Of a DNA stretch of 64,000 nt, positions 18,977-28,208 are shown one piece after another (positions within the stretch are counted from its first letter, which is position 1; each line of letters opens with the position of its first letter). The DNA comes from Ancylomarina salipaludis. Lineage in GTDB: Bacteria > Bacteroidota > Bacteroidia > Bacteroidales > Marinifilaceae. Position numbers and translations under genes: made by a program. The stretch spans positions 124,001 through 188,000 of the forward strand of contig NZ_SAXA01000007.1 in assembly GCF_004122035.1 (NCBI RefSeq). The letters are read 5' to 3'. The notes under the pieces were generated by a model. The model saw nothing but the letters and a program-made list of their open reading frames with translations. It ran no database searches and was not told where the DNA came from.

Positions 18977-19474
18977 CTATTCTTTAATTTCAACTTTAAA
19001 GGTAAAATATTTCTGAACGGTATAACTGAATAGAATAGCAATTAGGGTAGTCAGCATTTTAGATGGTGTTGGGTACCAACCAAAGTGTTCTACAAAAAGT
19101 TTTAGGAAAAAATAGTTTAACAGCACACTTCCCATCACACTTAAGCCATATCGAAAAAGCTGAATGCGTTTTCGAAGAAAAGACCCCGGAAAACTGATGT
19201 ATTTAGCCAGGATAAACCCCATGGGAAAAGTAATGCAAAATGACATGATGAATGCAGCGATATGGGGTGAAATGGCATAAAAGCCTAAATCAACAATCTC
19301 TTTATTGAGAACAAAATGATAAAAAATAAAGTATAGAAAGATATCCAAAGCCGTATTGGCGCCGCCGGTTGCTGCATACTTAAATGTTTGCTCCGGCATC
19401 AACCTCTTGAAAGGCGGATAAAACCAAAGGATAACTTTCTCTATAGATCGTATTACTGTATAAAACAAGTTCAT
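18977..19474 (-). CDS. GtrA family membrane protein
   Basis: A 165-residue integral membrane protein with four hydrophobic segments (about 30-50, 65-90, 105-125 and 135-155) and the GtrA start region FKYAATGGANTALDIFLYF. GtrA-like proteins are thought to move polyprenyl-linked sugars across the inner membrane, or to help the partner GtrB glycosyltransferase. No glycosyltransferase is adjacent; a GtrB-like GT2 lies at 58.1 kb, too far to call a partner. ATG start. It lies downstream of ovoA on the same strand, separated by a terminator, so probably its own unit. Confidence 0.85.
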   Translation of the reverse strand: MNLFYTVIRSIEKVILWFYPPFKRLMPEQTFKYAATGGANTALDIFLYFIFYHFVLNKEIVDLGFYAISPHIAAFIMSFCITFPMGFILAKYISFPGSFLRKRIQLFRYGLSVMGSVLLNYFFLKLFVEHFGWYPTPSKMLTTLIAILFSYTVQKYFTFKVEIKE

Positions 19475-19583
19475 TTTCGGAATTTGGAAGACAAATATAT
19501 GCTTTTCAAACTTAATTTTTGATACTGATTAAATTTTGATTCCTTTTAAGGCATGTAAATTAATCATCGTCTCATTCGCAAAA

Positions 19584-19612
19584 TAAAAGGGCTTCCCATA
19601 AATAAGAAGCCC
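19584..19612 (-). terminator. Terminator of ovoA
   Basis: Arms GGGCTTC/GAAGCCC around a 10-nt loop, with an A-rich plus-strand flank (T-rich on the minus transcript), just past the ovoA stop. Confidence 0.75.
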
Positions 19613-19634
19613 CAGTAGATAAAGCTAACAACGA

Positions 19635-21770
19635 TTACTTTCTGCGCCAAATGCTCATTTGAGCAATCGTGTGTTGATATTTTCGAGCTGTTTCACGAAT
19701 CACAAAAGGGATATCCTGTGGTTCTTCAACCAAATCAAAATAATCAGTCAATTGCTCTTTCAATCCATCGAGTGTGGTATAAGGTTCTCCATTTTTTCGA
19801 TAGCCTCCCACCCAATTATCCACATCAGTAAATTCTTCCAACCAGGTGTATGGAGAGGTTAAAACAAGTAAACCTCCGGTATTAATTCGGGTATGGATAT
19901 CCTGCAGAAACTTAATCGGATTATAAAGTCTATCGATGAGATTACTGGCAATAACCAAATCGTAATCCGTAAAAAAAGGCTTCAGATTGCAAGCATCCCC
20001 TTGAAAGAATTCGACCTTCTCACTAAAGGCATCCAAGCCATAATCTGACAATTTAACCTCCTGAAAAGTATCGAGCTTCCCCTCTTCTACTCGGCTGTAA
20101 TTCAGCTTACCACTTTCCTTCAACTGTGTTCCAATGCGAATGAAGCGTGCTGAAAAATCCAAGCCCGTAACCTTATCAAAATACCTGGCCAGCTCAAAAC
20201 TGGTGCGTCCCGTAGCACACCCCAAATCCAGAGCTGCCCCCTTATTAATCGTTTTCAGATGTTCTTGTAATAGCTTGAGACAAGCTTTAGAATAGTTTTC
20301 TACTCCAAAATAGGTCTGCCCATACTGAAATTCACAATATTGCGACACCAATTCATCACTCTCATAGTAGTCGTCTTTAATCACAAGCTCTTCCTCCGAT
20401 TCGATGTATCGGAAACCCGCGTGCTGAAAAAAGTGACGGCGAAATGCATAACGCGAATCTTTAATGGCCAGGTTCCCCGTTGAAATCCAGGAACCGCCTT
20501 TTATCAGATTATGTCTGGCATCAAATGTTGGTGTGGAAAAATCATCATAAAAGGGATGAATTTCAAAACCATCCAAAGCTGAAATAGGCATTTCAGTCCA
20601 CTGCCAAACATTACCTATCACATCGAAAACGCCACCAAAATCAAACGTATCAACCGGGCAGGATGAAGCGTAATGTTCCAGATTGATATTACCCGGAGCC
20701 TTTTCCCAATAGGGTTGATCGGGAATATTAAAACTGTTTCGAAGGGCATAGTATTCTGCCTCAGTCGGCATTCTCAATTTCTTTCCCAATTGAGCTGATT
20801 TCCAGTTGCAAAATGCTTTTGCCTCCAAATAATTCACCTCAGCCGGCCAATTCCAGGGCATCTCAATCTCCTGTAACATGCAACGTAACTTCCAGTTTTC
20901 GCCATCTTTTATCCAGAATACCGGATATTCACAAGACTTAAACTGAACCCAACTCCAGCCCTCCTGAGTCCACCACATTTGTGTTTGATACCCCTTATCT
21001 TCGACAAAAGCTTTAAACTCCTGATTCGAAACCAAAAATCTGGATACCGAAAAAGCATTAACATCTGTCTCAAGCGTTCCAAATTCATTATCCCAACCAT
21101 ACAAAGCATCATCTCGTTTTTTACCCAAACTGACCTTGGTCGGACTGACCTTCACCAATTCATTTTCGGGAGCACTCCCAGCCTCTTCACAGATTGAAAA
21201 AAGAGGGTTTTCCTGCAGCCTGTCAAGGGGTAATTGGCGGATTAAAACCGAAGAGGTTTCAATATGAATACGCTGATGTTCAATCCCCATTAGAATCACC
21301 CAGAATGGATTTTCCCAATTGATGGGCATAATTAAAGGAAGTTCCAGAATCAAATCTTCCACCCTTGCTTTTACCTGCTTACGATACTCACGAACGTCCC
21401 GAACAGTGGGCCAATCGTAATGTGCCTCATTCAAATCGTCCCAGGACATCTCATCCACTCCCACCGCAAATATCGATTCGAATTCTGGATTGATTCTTTC
21501 GGTGATGATACCAGCCAAAAGCAACTTATTGATAAAAAAAGTTGCCGTATGACCGATATAAAAAATGAGAGGATGACGCAAAGGATCGGCTCGCATATAA
21601 AAAGCGTCCTCCCCTTTCAAAGAATCATATAAACGATCGTCCAGCTCCCAAGTCTTCTGAAAATACTCTAATATCTCTTTTCTTTTGAGTTCAGGACTGC
21701 CTTCGTTTAAAACAGGTGTTTTGGTAACACGTATATCTTGATTAGATTTTAAGTCAGTTACATTCTTCAT
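19635..21770 (-). CDS. ovoA: OvoA: 5-histidylcysteine sulfoxide synthase / 4-mercaptohistidine N-methyltransferase
   Basis: A 711-residue bifunctional ovothiol enzyme. The N-terminal DinB-like domain carries the expected iron ligands: H74 (YIGHTATFF) and H165-x3-H169-x-E171 (GIEHQRIHIET). Residues about 210-460 are the FGE-sulfatase-like domain (FLVSNQEFKAFVE, RMPTEAEYYALR, FDVIGNVWQWTE, IKGGSW, HAGFRY). Residues about 465-711 are a SAM methyltransferase with motif I DLGCATGR at 515-522. The first half joins cysteine to histidine C5 with oxygen; the methyltransferase adds the pi-N-methyl group. The C-S lyase that completes ovothiol is not adjacent. ATG start; divergent from a TonB receptor across 378 bp with no clear promoter. 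Length and domain order match known OvoA. Confidence 0.95.
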   Translation of the reverse strand: MKNVTDLKSNQDIRVTKTPVLNEGSPELKRKEILEYFQKTWELDDRLYDSLKGEDAFYMRADPLRHPLIFYIGHTATFFINKLLLAGIITERINPEFESIFAVGVDEMSWDDLNEAHYDWPTVRDVREYRKQVKARVEDLILELPLIMPINWENPFWVILMGIEHQRIHIETSSVLIRQLPLDRLQENPLFSICEEAGSAPENELVKVSPTKVSLGKKRDDALYGWDNEFGTLETDVNAFSVSRFLVSNQEFKAFVEDKGYQTQMWWTQEGWSWVQFKSCEYPVFWIKDGENWKLRCMLQEIEMPWNWPAEVNYLEAKAFCNWKSAQLGKKLRMPTEAEYYALRNSFNIPDQPYWEKAPGNINLEHYASSCPVDTFDFGGVFDVIGNVWQWTEMPISALDGFEIHPFYDDFSTPTFDARHNLIKGGSWISTGNLAIKDSRYAFRRHFFQHAGFRYIESEEELVIKDDYYESDELVSQYCEFQYGQTYFGVENYSKACLKLLQEHLKTINKGAALDLGCATGRTSFELARYFDKVTGLDFSARFIRIGTQLKESGKLNYSRVEEGKLDTFQEVKLSDYGLDAFSEKVEFFQGDACNLKPFFTDYDLVIASNLIDRLYNPIKFLQDIHTRINTGGLLVLTSPYTWLEEFTDVDNWVGGYRKNGEPYTTLDGLKEQLTDYFDLVEEPQDIPFVIRETARKYQHTIAQMSIWRRK

Positions 21771-22148
21771 TATAATCGCTTTTAATTCACTTTAGTTTCT
21801 TAAGCTAATGAAGTTAAGAATTTTATTGAAAGTCTACTAGTAAACCAATTGACTTGTAAGAAAACAAAGACCTTAAAAGCTGACAGATCAGAGCACAAAC
21901 CAATTCGTTAAATATTTGTTAAAACCCATTAAAAAATCAATTCAGCAAACATGTATCCGCATAATATGATAATTTTGGATTCGAAAGTGAAAATGCGACT
22001 AAACCTTTTGCATTTTTCTCTGTCTAAACACATGTTACTATAAAAAAGTCCAACTTGTGGATCTTTTTTCATATCGAAACACAACCTACTAACGAATTCG
22101 ACAACTGAAGAACTGAATACAGTTCATCTTAAAACAAGAGCTTAAAAC

Positions 22149-24581
22149 ATGAAAAGAACTCTATTACTATTAGTTTTCACAATGCTAATCAGCCTGACAC
22201 AGGCTATGAAACCTGTACCAAACTCAAAGGGGGCAATGGGTGGTACAATAAAAGGTATTGTGAAAGATAAAGACTTAAAAACTGCTGTAGAATACGCTAC
22301 AGTTTCTGTATTTTCAATGACAGATTCCACCTTGATAAATGGGACCATTACCAATGCAAAGGGCGAATTCGAGTTAAAACAATTGAAACCCGGCATGTAC
22401 TATGTTGAGATTTCTTTTATTGGATACAATAAGAAAACCATTCGAAATATTCCTATTAATCGCGACCACAGAATAACCAATTTAAAAGATGTATTCATAA
22501 CACAAGCAAGTGAAGCTCTGGGGGAAGTTGTCGTTAGCGCCGAGCGTTTACCCGTTCAATATCAGATTGATAAAAAAGTCATACCCGTTAGCCGTCAACT
22601 AACAACCGCCAGTGGAAATGCTGTTGATGTACTCGAAAGTGTACCCTCAATCAATGTTGACATTGAAGGTAATGTAAGCCTGAGAGGAAGCAGTAACTTC
22701 ACTGTTCTTGTTGATGGTCGTCCGTCTATTTTGGAAGCAGCTGATATTCTTACCCAAATGCCATCGAGTGTGATTGATAATATCGAGATTATTACCAATC
22801 CTTCTGCCAAATACGATCCTGAAGGTTCATCCGGAATAATCAATATCATCACAAAAAGTGGCAAACTCAAAGGAGCTAGTGGTGTTGTCAATCTGAATAT
22901 AGGTACGTATCAAAACCGGGGTGCAGATTTTTTAGTCAACCTGCGAAAAAATAAATTCAATTTCCACCTTGGAATGGATTATGGTAATCGCAGTTTTTCA
23001 GGAGATATTAAAAAAGAAAACATAACTAATTCCAGAATGATCCTTTCAAATGGTGAGATTAACAGAGAAAGATTAAGTTATGGGCTAAGAACAGGCTTCG
23101 ACTTCCAAATTGATTCAATGAACTTAATTACTCTAGGAATTCGATATGGAGGTCGAGATATGAACAATGGAAGTATGCTTAATGATAAAACCATAACAGA
23201 AACAACAACAGAAATTACCAATAGCGATAACAACACCAATCGCGTGATGGATTTTTATAATGCAAACTTCAGCTACCAACGAAATTTCAAAGGCAAAGGG
23301 CATCTATGGCTGACACAAGTAAATTACTCATACCGTGATGGTGATGAAGAGTCTATTACCGAAACAAATAATTCTATAGGGGATCAAACTGATGGTAAAA
23401 TCGCTACTGAAAAAGGACCTGGATATCACTTAGAAGTTCGAAGCGACTACACACTGCCCCTAGGAGGTAAAAAGAAGTTCGAAGCAGGTTATCAAGGCCA
23501 GTTCAGACAAAGTGAGGATATTACGACTCTTGAACAGTTTACTCCAGGATCAGGTTATAATTTAGACCCCAAATACAGCAACAATGTTGACTATACGAAA
23601 AATACACATGGCATATATGCCCTTTTTGCCGATCAGTCGGGTAAAATTGGCTATCAATTGGGTTTAAGATCTGAATATACAGATCGAGAAATAAAAGTTA
23701 ATAACACAGGAGAGTCTTTTAGTATTGACAGATGGGATTTCTTTCCTACGATTCACACACAAATTGATCTGAACGAAGGTAATCAGATGATGGCCAGCTA
23801 CACCCGTAGAATTCAGCGTCCCAGAGGTTGGAATTTAGAGCCTTTTGATACTTGGACAGACTCGAATAATAAGAGAAGAGGAAATCCTGGGTTAAAGCCT
23901 GAATATATCGATTCATACGAATTGGGCTATCAGAAACGAATTGGTGAACAATCAATCTCATTCGAAACCTATTACCGCGTCACAAATAATGTAATGGAAC
24001 GTATTATACTGCCCGAAAATAACATTATGGTTTCAACTATTCAGAATGTAGGGACTGATTATTCTCTTGGTGTAGAAACCATGTTGAACTTAAGCTTTGC
24101 CAAATGGTTCAAAAACGACCTGATTGGTAATGTGTACCATTATAAAGAAGAAGGAAGTTACACAACTTACGACAGTAATAACGTAGAACTGGTGCAGGAT
24201 TTCTCAACCAAAAGCTTCAATTGGAGTTTAAGAAACAATGCAACCTTCATGTTTAACAAAACCACACGTTTTCAGGTAAATTTCATCTACAACTCTGCAA
24301 GTAAAAAAGCACAAGGTGAACGCAAAGGCTTTATTACTGCTAACCTGGGCCTTAAGAAAGATTTTATGCAGCGTAAGCTATCTGCAACATTGCAATTACG
24401 AAATGTCCTGAATACCGCTAAGCACGAAAACATTAGTGAAGGTTCTGGTTTTTATAACTACAGCAAATTTGATATGCAATGGCCAAGTATTAAGCTTAAC
24501 CTAAGCTATAAAATAAACAATTACAAAAAGAAACGTGGAGCCAAAGGGGAAGAGGGTGATATGGAAGAATTTGAAATGTAG
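22149..24581 (+). CDS. TonB-dependent receptor-like outer membrane protein
   Basis: An 810-residue outer-membrane protein with signal peptide (cleavage after LTQA). Residues about 30-115 are a carboxypeptidase-regulatory-like beta domain (IKGIVKDKDLKTAVEYATV...GEFELKQLKPGMYYVEISFIGY). Residues about 120-235 are the plug (VLESVPSINVDIEGNVSLRG, then VDGRPS and the YDPEGSSGIINIITK block). The remainder is a beta-barrel of the OMP_b-brl_3 type. No SusD partner follows and there is no TonB box evident, so it is not a classical SusCD glycan system; metal, peptide or cofactor uptake are open. ATG start; monocistronic; terminator at 24657-24690. Confidence 0.88.
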   Translation: MKRTLLLLVFTMLISLTQAMKPVPNSKGAMGGTIKGIVKDKDLKTAVEYATVSVFSMTDSTLINGTITNAKGEFELKQLKPGMYYVEISFIGYNKKTIRNIPINRDHRITNLKDVFITQASEALGEVVVSAERLPVQYQIDKKVIPVSRQLTTASGNAVDVLESVPSINVDIEGNVSLRGSSNFTVLVDGRPSILEAADILTQMPSSVIDNIEIITNPSAKYDPEGSSGIINIITKSGKLKGASGVVNLNIGTYQNRGADFLVNLRKNKFNFHLGMDYGNRSFSGDIKKENITNSRMILSNGEINRERLSYGLRTGFDFQIDSMNLITLGIRYGGRDMNNGSMLNDKTITETTTEITNSDNNTNRVMDFYNANFSYQRNFKGKGHLWLTQVNYSYRDGDEESITETNNSIGDQTDGKIATEKGPGYHLEVRSDYTLPLGGKKKFEAGYQGQFRQSEDITTLEQFTPGSGYNLDPKYSNNVDYTKNTHGIYALFADQSGKIGYQLGLRSEYTDREIKVNNTGESFSIDRWDFFPTIHTQIDLNEGNQMMASYTRRIQRPRGWNLEPFDTWTDSNNKRRGNPGLKPEYIDSYELGYQKRIGEQSISFETYYRVTNNVMERIILPENNIMVSTIQNVGTDYSLGVETMLNLSFAKWFKNDLIGNVYHYKEEGSYTTYDSNNVELVQDFSTKSFNWSLRNNATFMFNKTTRFQVNFIYNSASKKAQGERKGFITANLGLKKDFMQRKLSATLQLRNVLNTAKHENISEGSGFYNYSKFDMQWPSIKLNLSYKINNYKKKRGAKGEEGDMEEFEM

Positions 24582-24656
24582 TTGATGCGGTGATAAGAAA
24601 ATGTGATAATATGTTGATGAGATGATTTATTTATAAATTCAACTGCGAGATATTTA

Positions 24657-24690
24657 AAAAGAGGCGTTCTTAGGGATGCCTCTTTTCTTT
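24657..24690. terminator. Bidirectional terminator
   Basis: The stem AAAGAGGC/GCCTCTTT with a 12-nt loop and T-rich flanks separates the convergent TonB receptor and MsrQ-like genes. Confidence 0.8.
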
Positions 24691-24699
24691 ACAAGAAAA

Positions 24700-25341
24700 T
24701 TACACCCTCGATTTTATTAAACGTTTGACAGCCTTTATTCTACAAACAAAACCTAATCCAAACAAAACCCCATAAATCAGCCACGAATGATCAAGAATAA
24801 TGATATGAAGCATAACCAATACAGCTGCTAAATAAACCCATCGATGCAAACGCTTCCACCTGTATTTCAACAATTTCATAGCTTTTTTATTCGAAGTTAG
24901 CGTCAGACTGAGGATAATAAGAAAAGCTAAAAATCCCAAAATAAGTTCAATTCGGGTAAAAATAGATAAAAAGCTTTCGGAATAAATAAACACAAACACA
25001 TGAAGCGTTGTGAACAAACCGGTTGTAATCCCAATAGACTGACGAAGATACAATGGAAAACCTCGACCTAGAAACAAACTTACAGGTGACATTAAAAAGG
25101 CTGCTAATAAGAAACGAATTGCCCAGGTTCCCGTTAGATTGCTGACATATTCAATCCCCGGTATAAAATCACGATCAAGACGATCAGCCTCATCTTCGGA
25201 CAATTCTACATCTGCAAAACGAAGAACATCATTACCCTGCCCGGAAAAATCAAGCTCAATAAATTGTGACAATTTCCATAAAACCAATACGACAACAAGT
25301 ACAATGGGGATAATTCCTATATAGTTCCTTCTCAAAGACAT
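24700..25341 (-). CDS. Ferric reductase-like transmembrane protein (MsrQ/YedZ-like haem subunit)
   Basis: A 213-residue membrane protein of the ferric-reductase-like/MsrQ group with about six hydrophobic segments. Candidate haem-ligating histidines lie in TTLHVFVFIY, KRLHRWVYLAAVLVMLHIII and ILDHSW. In the MsrPQ system this subunit passes quinol electrons to the periplasmic methionine-sulfoxide reductase MsrP. No msrP is adjacent, so the partner may lie elsewhere or the protein may reduce something else. The ATG at 25339-25341 is preferred over an in-frame TTG at 25371, because it gives a normal first membrane helix (MSLRRNYIGIIPIVLVVV). Confidence 0.78.
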   Translation of the reverse strand: MSLRRNYIGIIPIVLVVVLVLWKLSQFIELDFSGQGNDVLRFADVELSEDEADRLDRDFIPGIEYVSNLTGTWAIRFLLAAFLMSPVSLFLGRGFPLYLRQSIGITTGLFTTLHVFVFIYSESFLSIFTRIELILGFLAFLIILSLTLTSNKKAMKLLKYRWKRLHRWVYLAAVLVMLHIIILDHSWLIYGVLFGLGFVCRIKAVKRLIKSRV

Positions 25342-25446
25342 TTGTGATTCTATAATTTGAAATAAAAACAAATTGACATTTTTAAGCTTAAAAATGCCTT
25401 ACAAAAAAAGATAAAAAAGTCCTATTAATAATAAAAGCTGAAAAAA

Positions 25447-25464
25447 ATACCTAAATGTAGGTAT
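25447..25464. promoter_or_regulatory. Palindrome upstream of the MsrQ-like gene
   Basis: ATACCTA-AATG-TAGGTAT: perfect 7-bp arms 106 bp upstream of the start, close to the preceding gene's terminator. It may be an operator or a small hairpin. Confidence 0.3.
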
Positions 25465-25468
25465 AAAA

Positions 25469-25498
25469 AAGAGCCTTAATCTCAGGATCAAGGCTCTT
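25469..25498 (-). terminator. Terminator of the coiled-coil membrane protein gene
   Basis: Arms AAGAGCCTT/AAGGCTCTT, 12-nt loop, with a T run on the minus strand. Confidence 0.8.
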
Positions 25499-25520
25499 AC
25501 TTATTTCGAACGATGTAATA

Positions 25521-26180
25521 TTACATACCTAAATTACGATTTTTATTTATTTCATCTTGTAATTTTCTAGCCAGTTTTTGCTCGCGTACCAAAGCGTTCT
25601 TTCTATGTGTATCAAATTCTTCTCTTACTTCTTCCAATCTAATGTGTGTCTCTTTGGTTACCGAGTTGCTTCTTTTAAATAATAAGAAAAAGAAACCTGT
25701 TAGCACCAATAAACCACCAACTAAGCTCCAAATAAATAAGTTGTAGCTCGCCTTGGACATCTGAATTCCTAATAAAGACATGCTATCTTTTTCATTCTGA
25801 ATAGTAGCTAAAGCATCCTTTTTCTCTTTCAGATCTAACTCTAACGATTTTATTGTTTTGTCTCTCTCTGCTATAAGTTTCTCAGCACCCAGATAATCAT
25901 TTCTAATCGCATTTAGCGAATCAATAAAACCTGACTGAAATTTTTGCAACCATGCAATTTCTATAACCTTATAACTCTTCCATCTGGATGATTTTTCCAT
26001 CATAAATTCAAATTGCTCTTTAATAGGAGCATCTTTAATATAGGTACGAGGTTTAACAACAGATTGCGTATTTTCTGTCTGTTGTGCTTGAGTTTGCTCA
26101 GCATCATTAGTCTGAGCAGAAACTACAAAGGATAAGCAAAAAATTAAAATTAGGGTCGGAAAAATTTTTGTTGTATTCAT
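25521..26180 (-). CDS. Secreted/membrane coiled-coil protein of unknown function
   Basis: A 219-residue protein. A signal peptide (IFPTLILIFCLSFVVSAQ) is followed by a Gln/Thr-rich linker, a helical stretch, a coiled coil around residues 100-135 (ERDKTIKSLELDLKEKKDAL), one transmembrane helix about 148-168 (LFIWSLVGGLLVLTGFFFLLF), and a charged C-terminal helix. The topology is therefore a periplasmic coiled coil plus a cytoplasmic tail. Homologues in Bacteroidota have sometimes carried a misleading tRNA methyltransferase name; nothing here supports that. Function unknown. ATG start at 26178-26180; monocistronic. Confidence 0.7.
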   Translation of the reverse strand: MNTTKIFPTLILIFCLSFVVSAQTNDAEQTQAQQTENTQSVVKPRTYIKDAPIKEQFEFMMEKSSRWKSYKVIEIAWLQKFQSGFIDSLNAIRNDYLGAEKLIAERDKTIKSLELDLKEKKDALATIQNEKDSMSLLGIQMSKASYNLFIWSLVGGLLVLTGFFFLLFKRSNSVTKETHIRLEEVREEFDTHRKNALVREQKLARKLQDEINKNRNLGM

Positions 26181-26653
26181 CAGATATTATTAATTGGAAA
26201 AGTTGTATGCACAAAGAAAATAAAAATATATCGAATCTATATGTAATCAAAATTCTTTTTTTCATCAAAAACAAAAAATATCCTTTAAGATACAAAATAA
26301 AATACAAAGCCTAGGTCGCAAATTCCTTATTCGATTCTGTAATAATTATTTAAACTCTAAATAAAGATGACAAAGACACCAATAATAAAACACTTAATAA
26401 CAAATAGATACTTATTATTATCATATGATATTATATTTCACAAAACAACCCATAAGAAAAACAAGAATCCATTGCTATGCTAAAATCAGACACCAATAAT
26501 TTAGAGAAAATTATGGCTTTAAAATAAATCAGAAAATAATAAGAAATCAATCATTCGTCAAAATCAAAAACACGTCAGACAATAATAAATTTTCAAAATA
26601 TTTTGCATCCAAAATTCCCATTAAACAGTAAAAAATGATTAGCAATACAAGCC

Positions 26654-26665
26654 AATTGATCAATT
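26654..26665. promoter_or_regulatory. Palindrome upstream of modA
   Basis: AATTGATCAATT, a perfect 12-bp palindrome 70 bp before the modA ATG. It could be a molybdate or other operator. The rest of the gap 26181-26734 is AT-rich; I see no Moco riboswitch or gene in it. Confidence 0.3.
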
Positions 26666-26734
26666 ACAAACAAAGTTCACTTTATACAGACTAGAAACCT
26701 GTTAATGTATTATTTTATCAGCTATATTAGAGCT

Positions 26735-27511
26735 ATGAATGCAACCCGGACATACGCCCTCTTTTTTTGTTTGATTACAGGCTTATTATCAACATCATGC
26801 AATTCTAAAAAGAAAGCTGATAGACTCAATATTTTTGCAGCAGCAAGTCTACAAGATGTTTTAAACAAAACCGCTGAAGTCTATCAAAAAGAAACAGGAG
26901 TCAAACTAAGTTTAAATTTTGCATCCTCCGGTGTTCTTGCCCGACAGATAGAACAAGGAGCCGATGTTGATTTCTTTTTTTCTGCCAATGAAAACTGGAT
27001 CAACTACCTTTTGGAAAAAAAACTATTCGATTCCGAATCAAAACTAAACTTAGCTAAAAACAAAATGGTCATTATTGTTCCCAATGAAAGCAAAATGCCC
27101 CAGCCAGAATCCTTCACGCCTGATCAAATCCCTTTGTTATCTTGCGATCGTTTAGCAATAGGAGATCCCACACATGTTCCAGCAGGAAAATATGCCAGAG
27201 AAATTCTAAGTCATTATAAACTTTGGGAAACTCTTGAATCAAAAATTTTGCCCTGTAAAAATGCACGAGAAACCTTACTAATGGTTGAAATGGGTGAAGT
27301 TGATATGGGAATTGTTTATCTTTCGGATGCAAAAAAATCAAAAAAAGTACGTTGTTTATATGAGTTCCCGGAGAACTGTTCATCTCCGATTCTCTATTAT
27401 TCAGCTCATCGCGAAAAGACCAATTCTAAAATTCAAAAGTTTCAGAATTTTCTGAAACAACCTGAATCAAGGAAAATTTGGAAAGATTATGCTTTTATCA
27501 TCCATGACTAA
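26735..27511 (+). CDS. modA: Molybdate ABC transporter substrate-binding lipoprotein
   Basis: A 258-residue molybdate-binding protein with lipoprotein signal MNATRTYALFFCLITGLLSTSC; the ATG at 26735 is chosen over an in-frame ATG at 26705 because it starts this signal. Mature-part motifs are ModA-like: LNIFAAASLQDVLNKTAEVYQ, LNFASSGVLARQIEQGADVDFFFSAN, RLAIGDPTHVPAGKYA and ETLLMVEMGEVDMGIVYLSDA. It captures molybdate or tungstate in the periplasm for ModBC. It overlaps modB by 8 bp, so the three genes are one operon (modABC). Confidence 0.93.
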   Translation: MNATRTYALFFCLITGLLSTSCNSKKKADRLNIFAAASLQDVLNKTAEVYQKETGVKLSLNFASSGVLARQIEQGADVDFFFSANENWINYLLEKKLFDSESKLNLAKNKMVIIVPNESKMPQPESFTPDQIPLLSCDRLAIGDPTHVPAGKYAREILSHYKLWETLESKILPCKNARETLLMVEMGEVDMGIVYLSDAKKSKKVRCLYEFPENCSSPILYYSAHREKTNSKIQKFQNFLKQPESRKIWKDYAFIIHD

Positions 27512-28208
27512 TTATTTCGAATTTACAAATACCGAATGGGAAGCCATTACTCTCTCTCTTCAAGTCGCTTTTTGGAGTGCCTTGCTTTGCCTGCCATTTG
27601 CCATATTCACAGGTTGGTTTCTTGCAAGACGAAAATTTAAAGCCAAATTTCTATTGGAAGGTTTTATCAACCTGCCTTTAGTCCTTCCTCCAGTCGCAAC
27701 AGGTTTTATTCTTTTGCTTCTTTTAGGCCGTAATGGTCTTATCGGGCAATTTCTGGACGAAATATTTGAAATAAAAATAGCCTTCTCCTATTATGCTGCG
27801 GTTATCGCTTCGATGATTGTTGCTTTTCCTCTGAGTGTACGCAGTATGCGTTTATCCATTGAGATGATTGATCCTGCCTATGAAGAAGCTGCAAAAACGC
27901 TGGGAGCAAATCGTTGGCAAAGCTTTTTTAGAATCACTTTACCACTGGCTCTACCTGGCCTAATTTCAGGATTTATACTAGCCTTTGCTCGCTCTTTAGG
28001 AGAGTTTGGTGCAACCATTATTTTTGCAGGAAATATTGCAGGTGAAACGCAAACTTTACCTTTAGCCCTGTATTCTGCCATTCAGGTTCCAGGTCAGGAA
28101 ACAACTGCTTTTCGTTTACTCATTATAGCCGTTCTCTTTTCTTTTGTTGCAATGGCAGGCTCCGAACTATTGGTCAAAAAACTACATCATCGAAAACACA
28201 AAGCATGA
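27504..28208 (+). CDS. modB: Molybdate ABC transporter permease
   Basis: A 234-residue permease with about five membrane segments and the CysTW/ModB-type EAA loop (EEAAKTLGANRWQSFFRITLPLALPGL), which contacts the ATPase. The LGEFGATIIFAGNIAGETQTLPLALY block is typical of ModB. The ATG at 27504, inside the end of modA, fits better than the ATG at 27489. The stop overlaps the modC start by ATGA, indicating coupled translation. Inner membrane channel of the molybdate importer. Confidence 0.94.
   Translation: MTNYFEFTNTEWEAITLSLQVAFWSALLCLPFAIFTGWFLARRKFKAKFLLEGFINLPLVLPPVATGFILLLLLGRNGLIGQFLDEIFEIKIAFSYYAAVIASMIVAFPLSVRSMRLSIEMIDPAYEEAAKTLGANRWQSFFRITLPLALPGLISGFILAFARSLGEFGATIIFAGNIAGETQTLPLALYSAIQVPGQETTAFRLLIIAVLFSFVAMAGSELLVKKLHHRKHKA

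Noticed and set aside
26107-26307. A 66-codon minus-strand ORF over the start of the coiled-coil protein gene
   Set aside because: Overlaps the signal peptide of that gene in another frame; AT-rich chance ORF.
26308-26734. Molybdenum-cofactor riboswitch upstream of modABC
   Set aside because: The gap is very AT-rich and lacks the GC-rich multi-stem core expected of the Moco RNA; only a small palindrome was seen.
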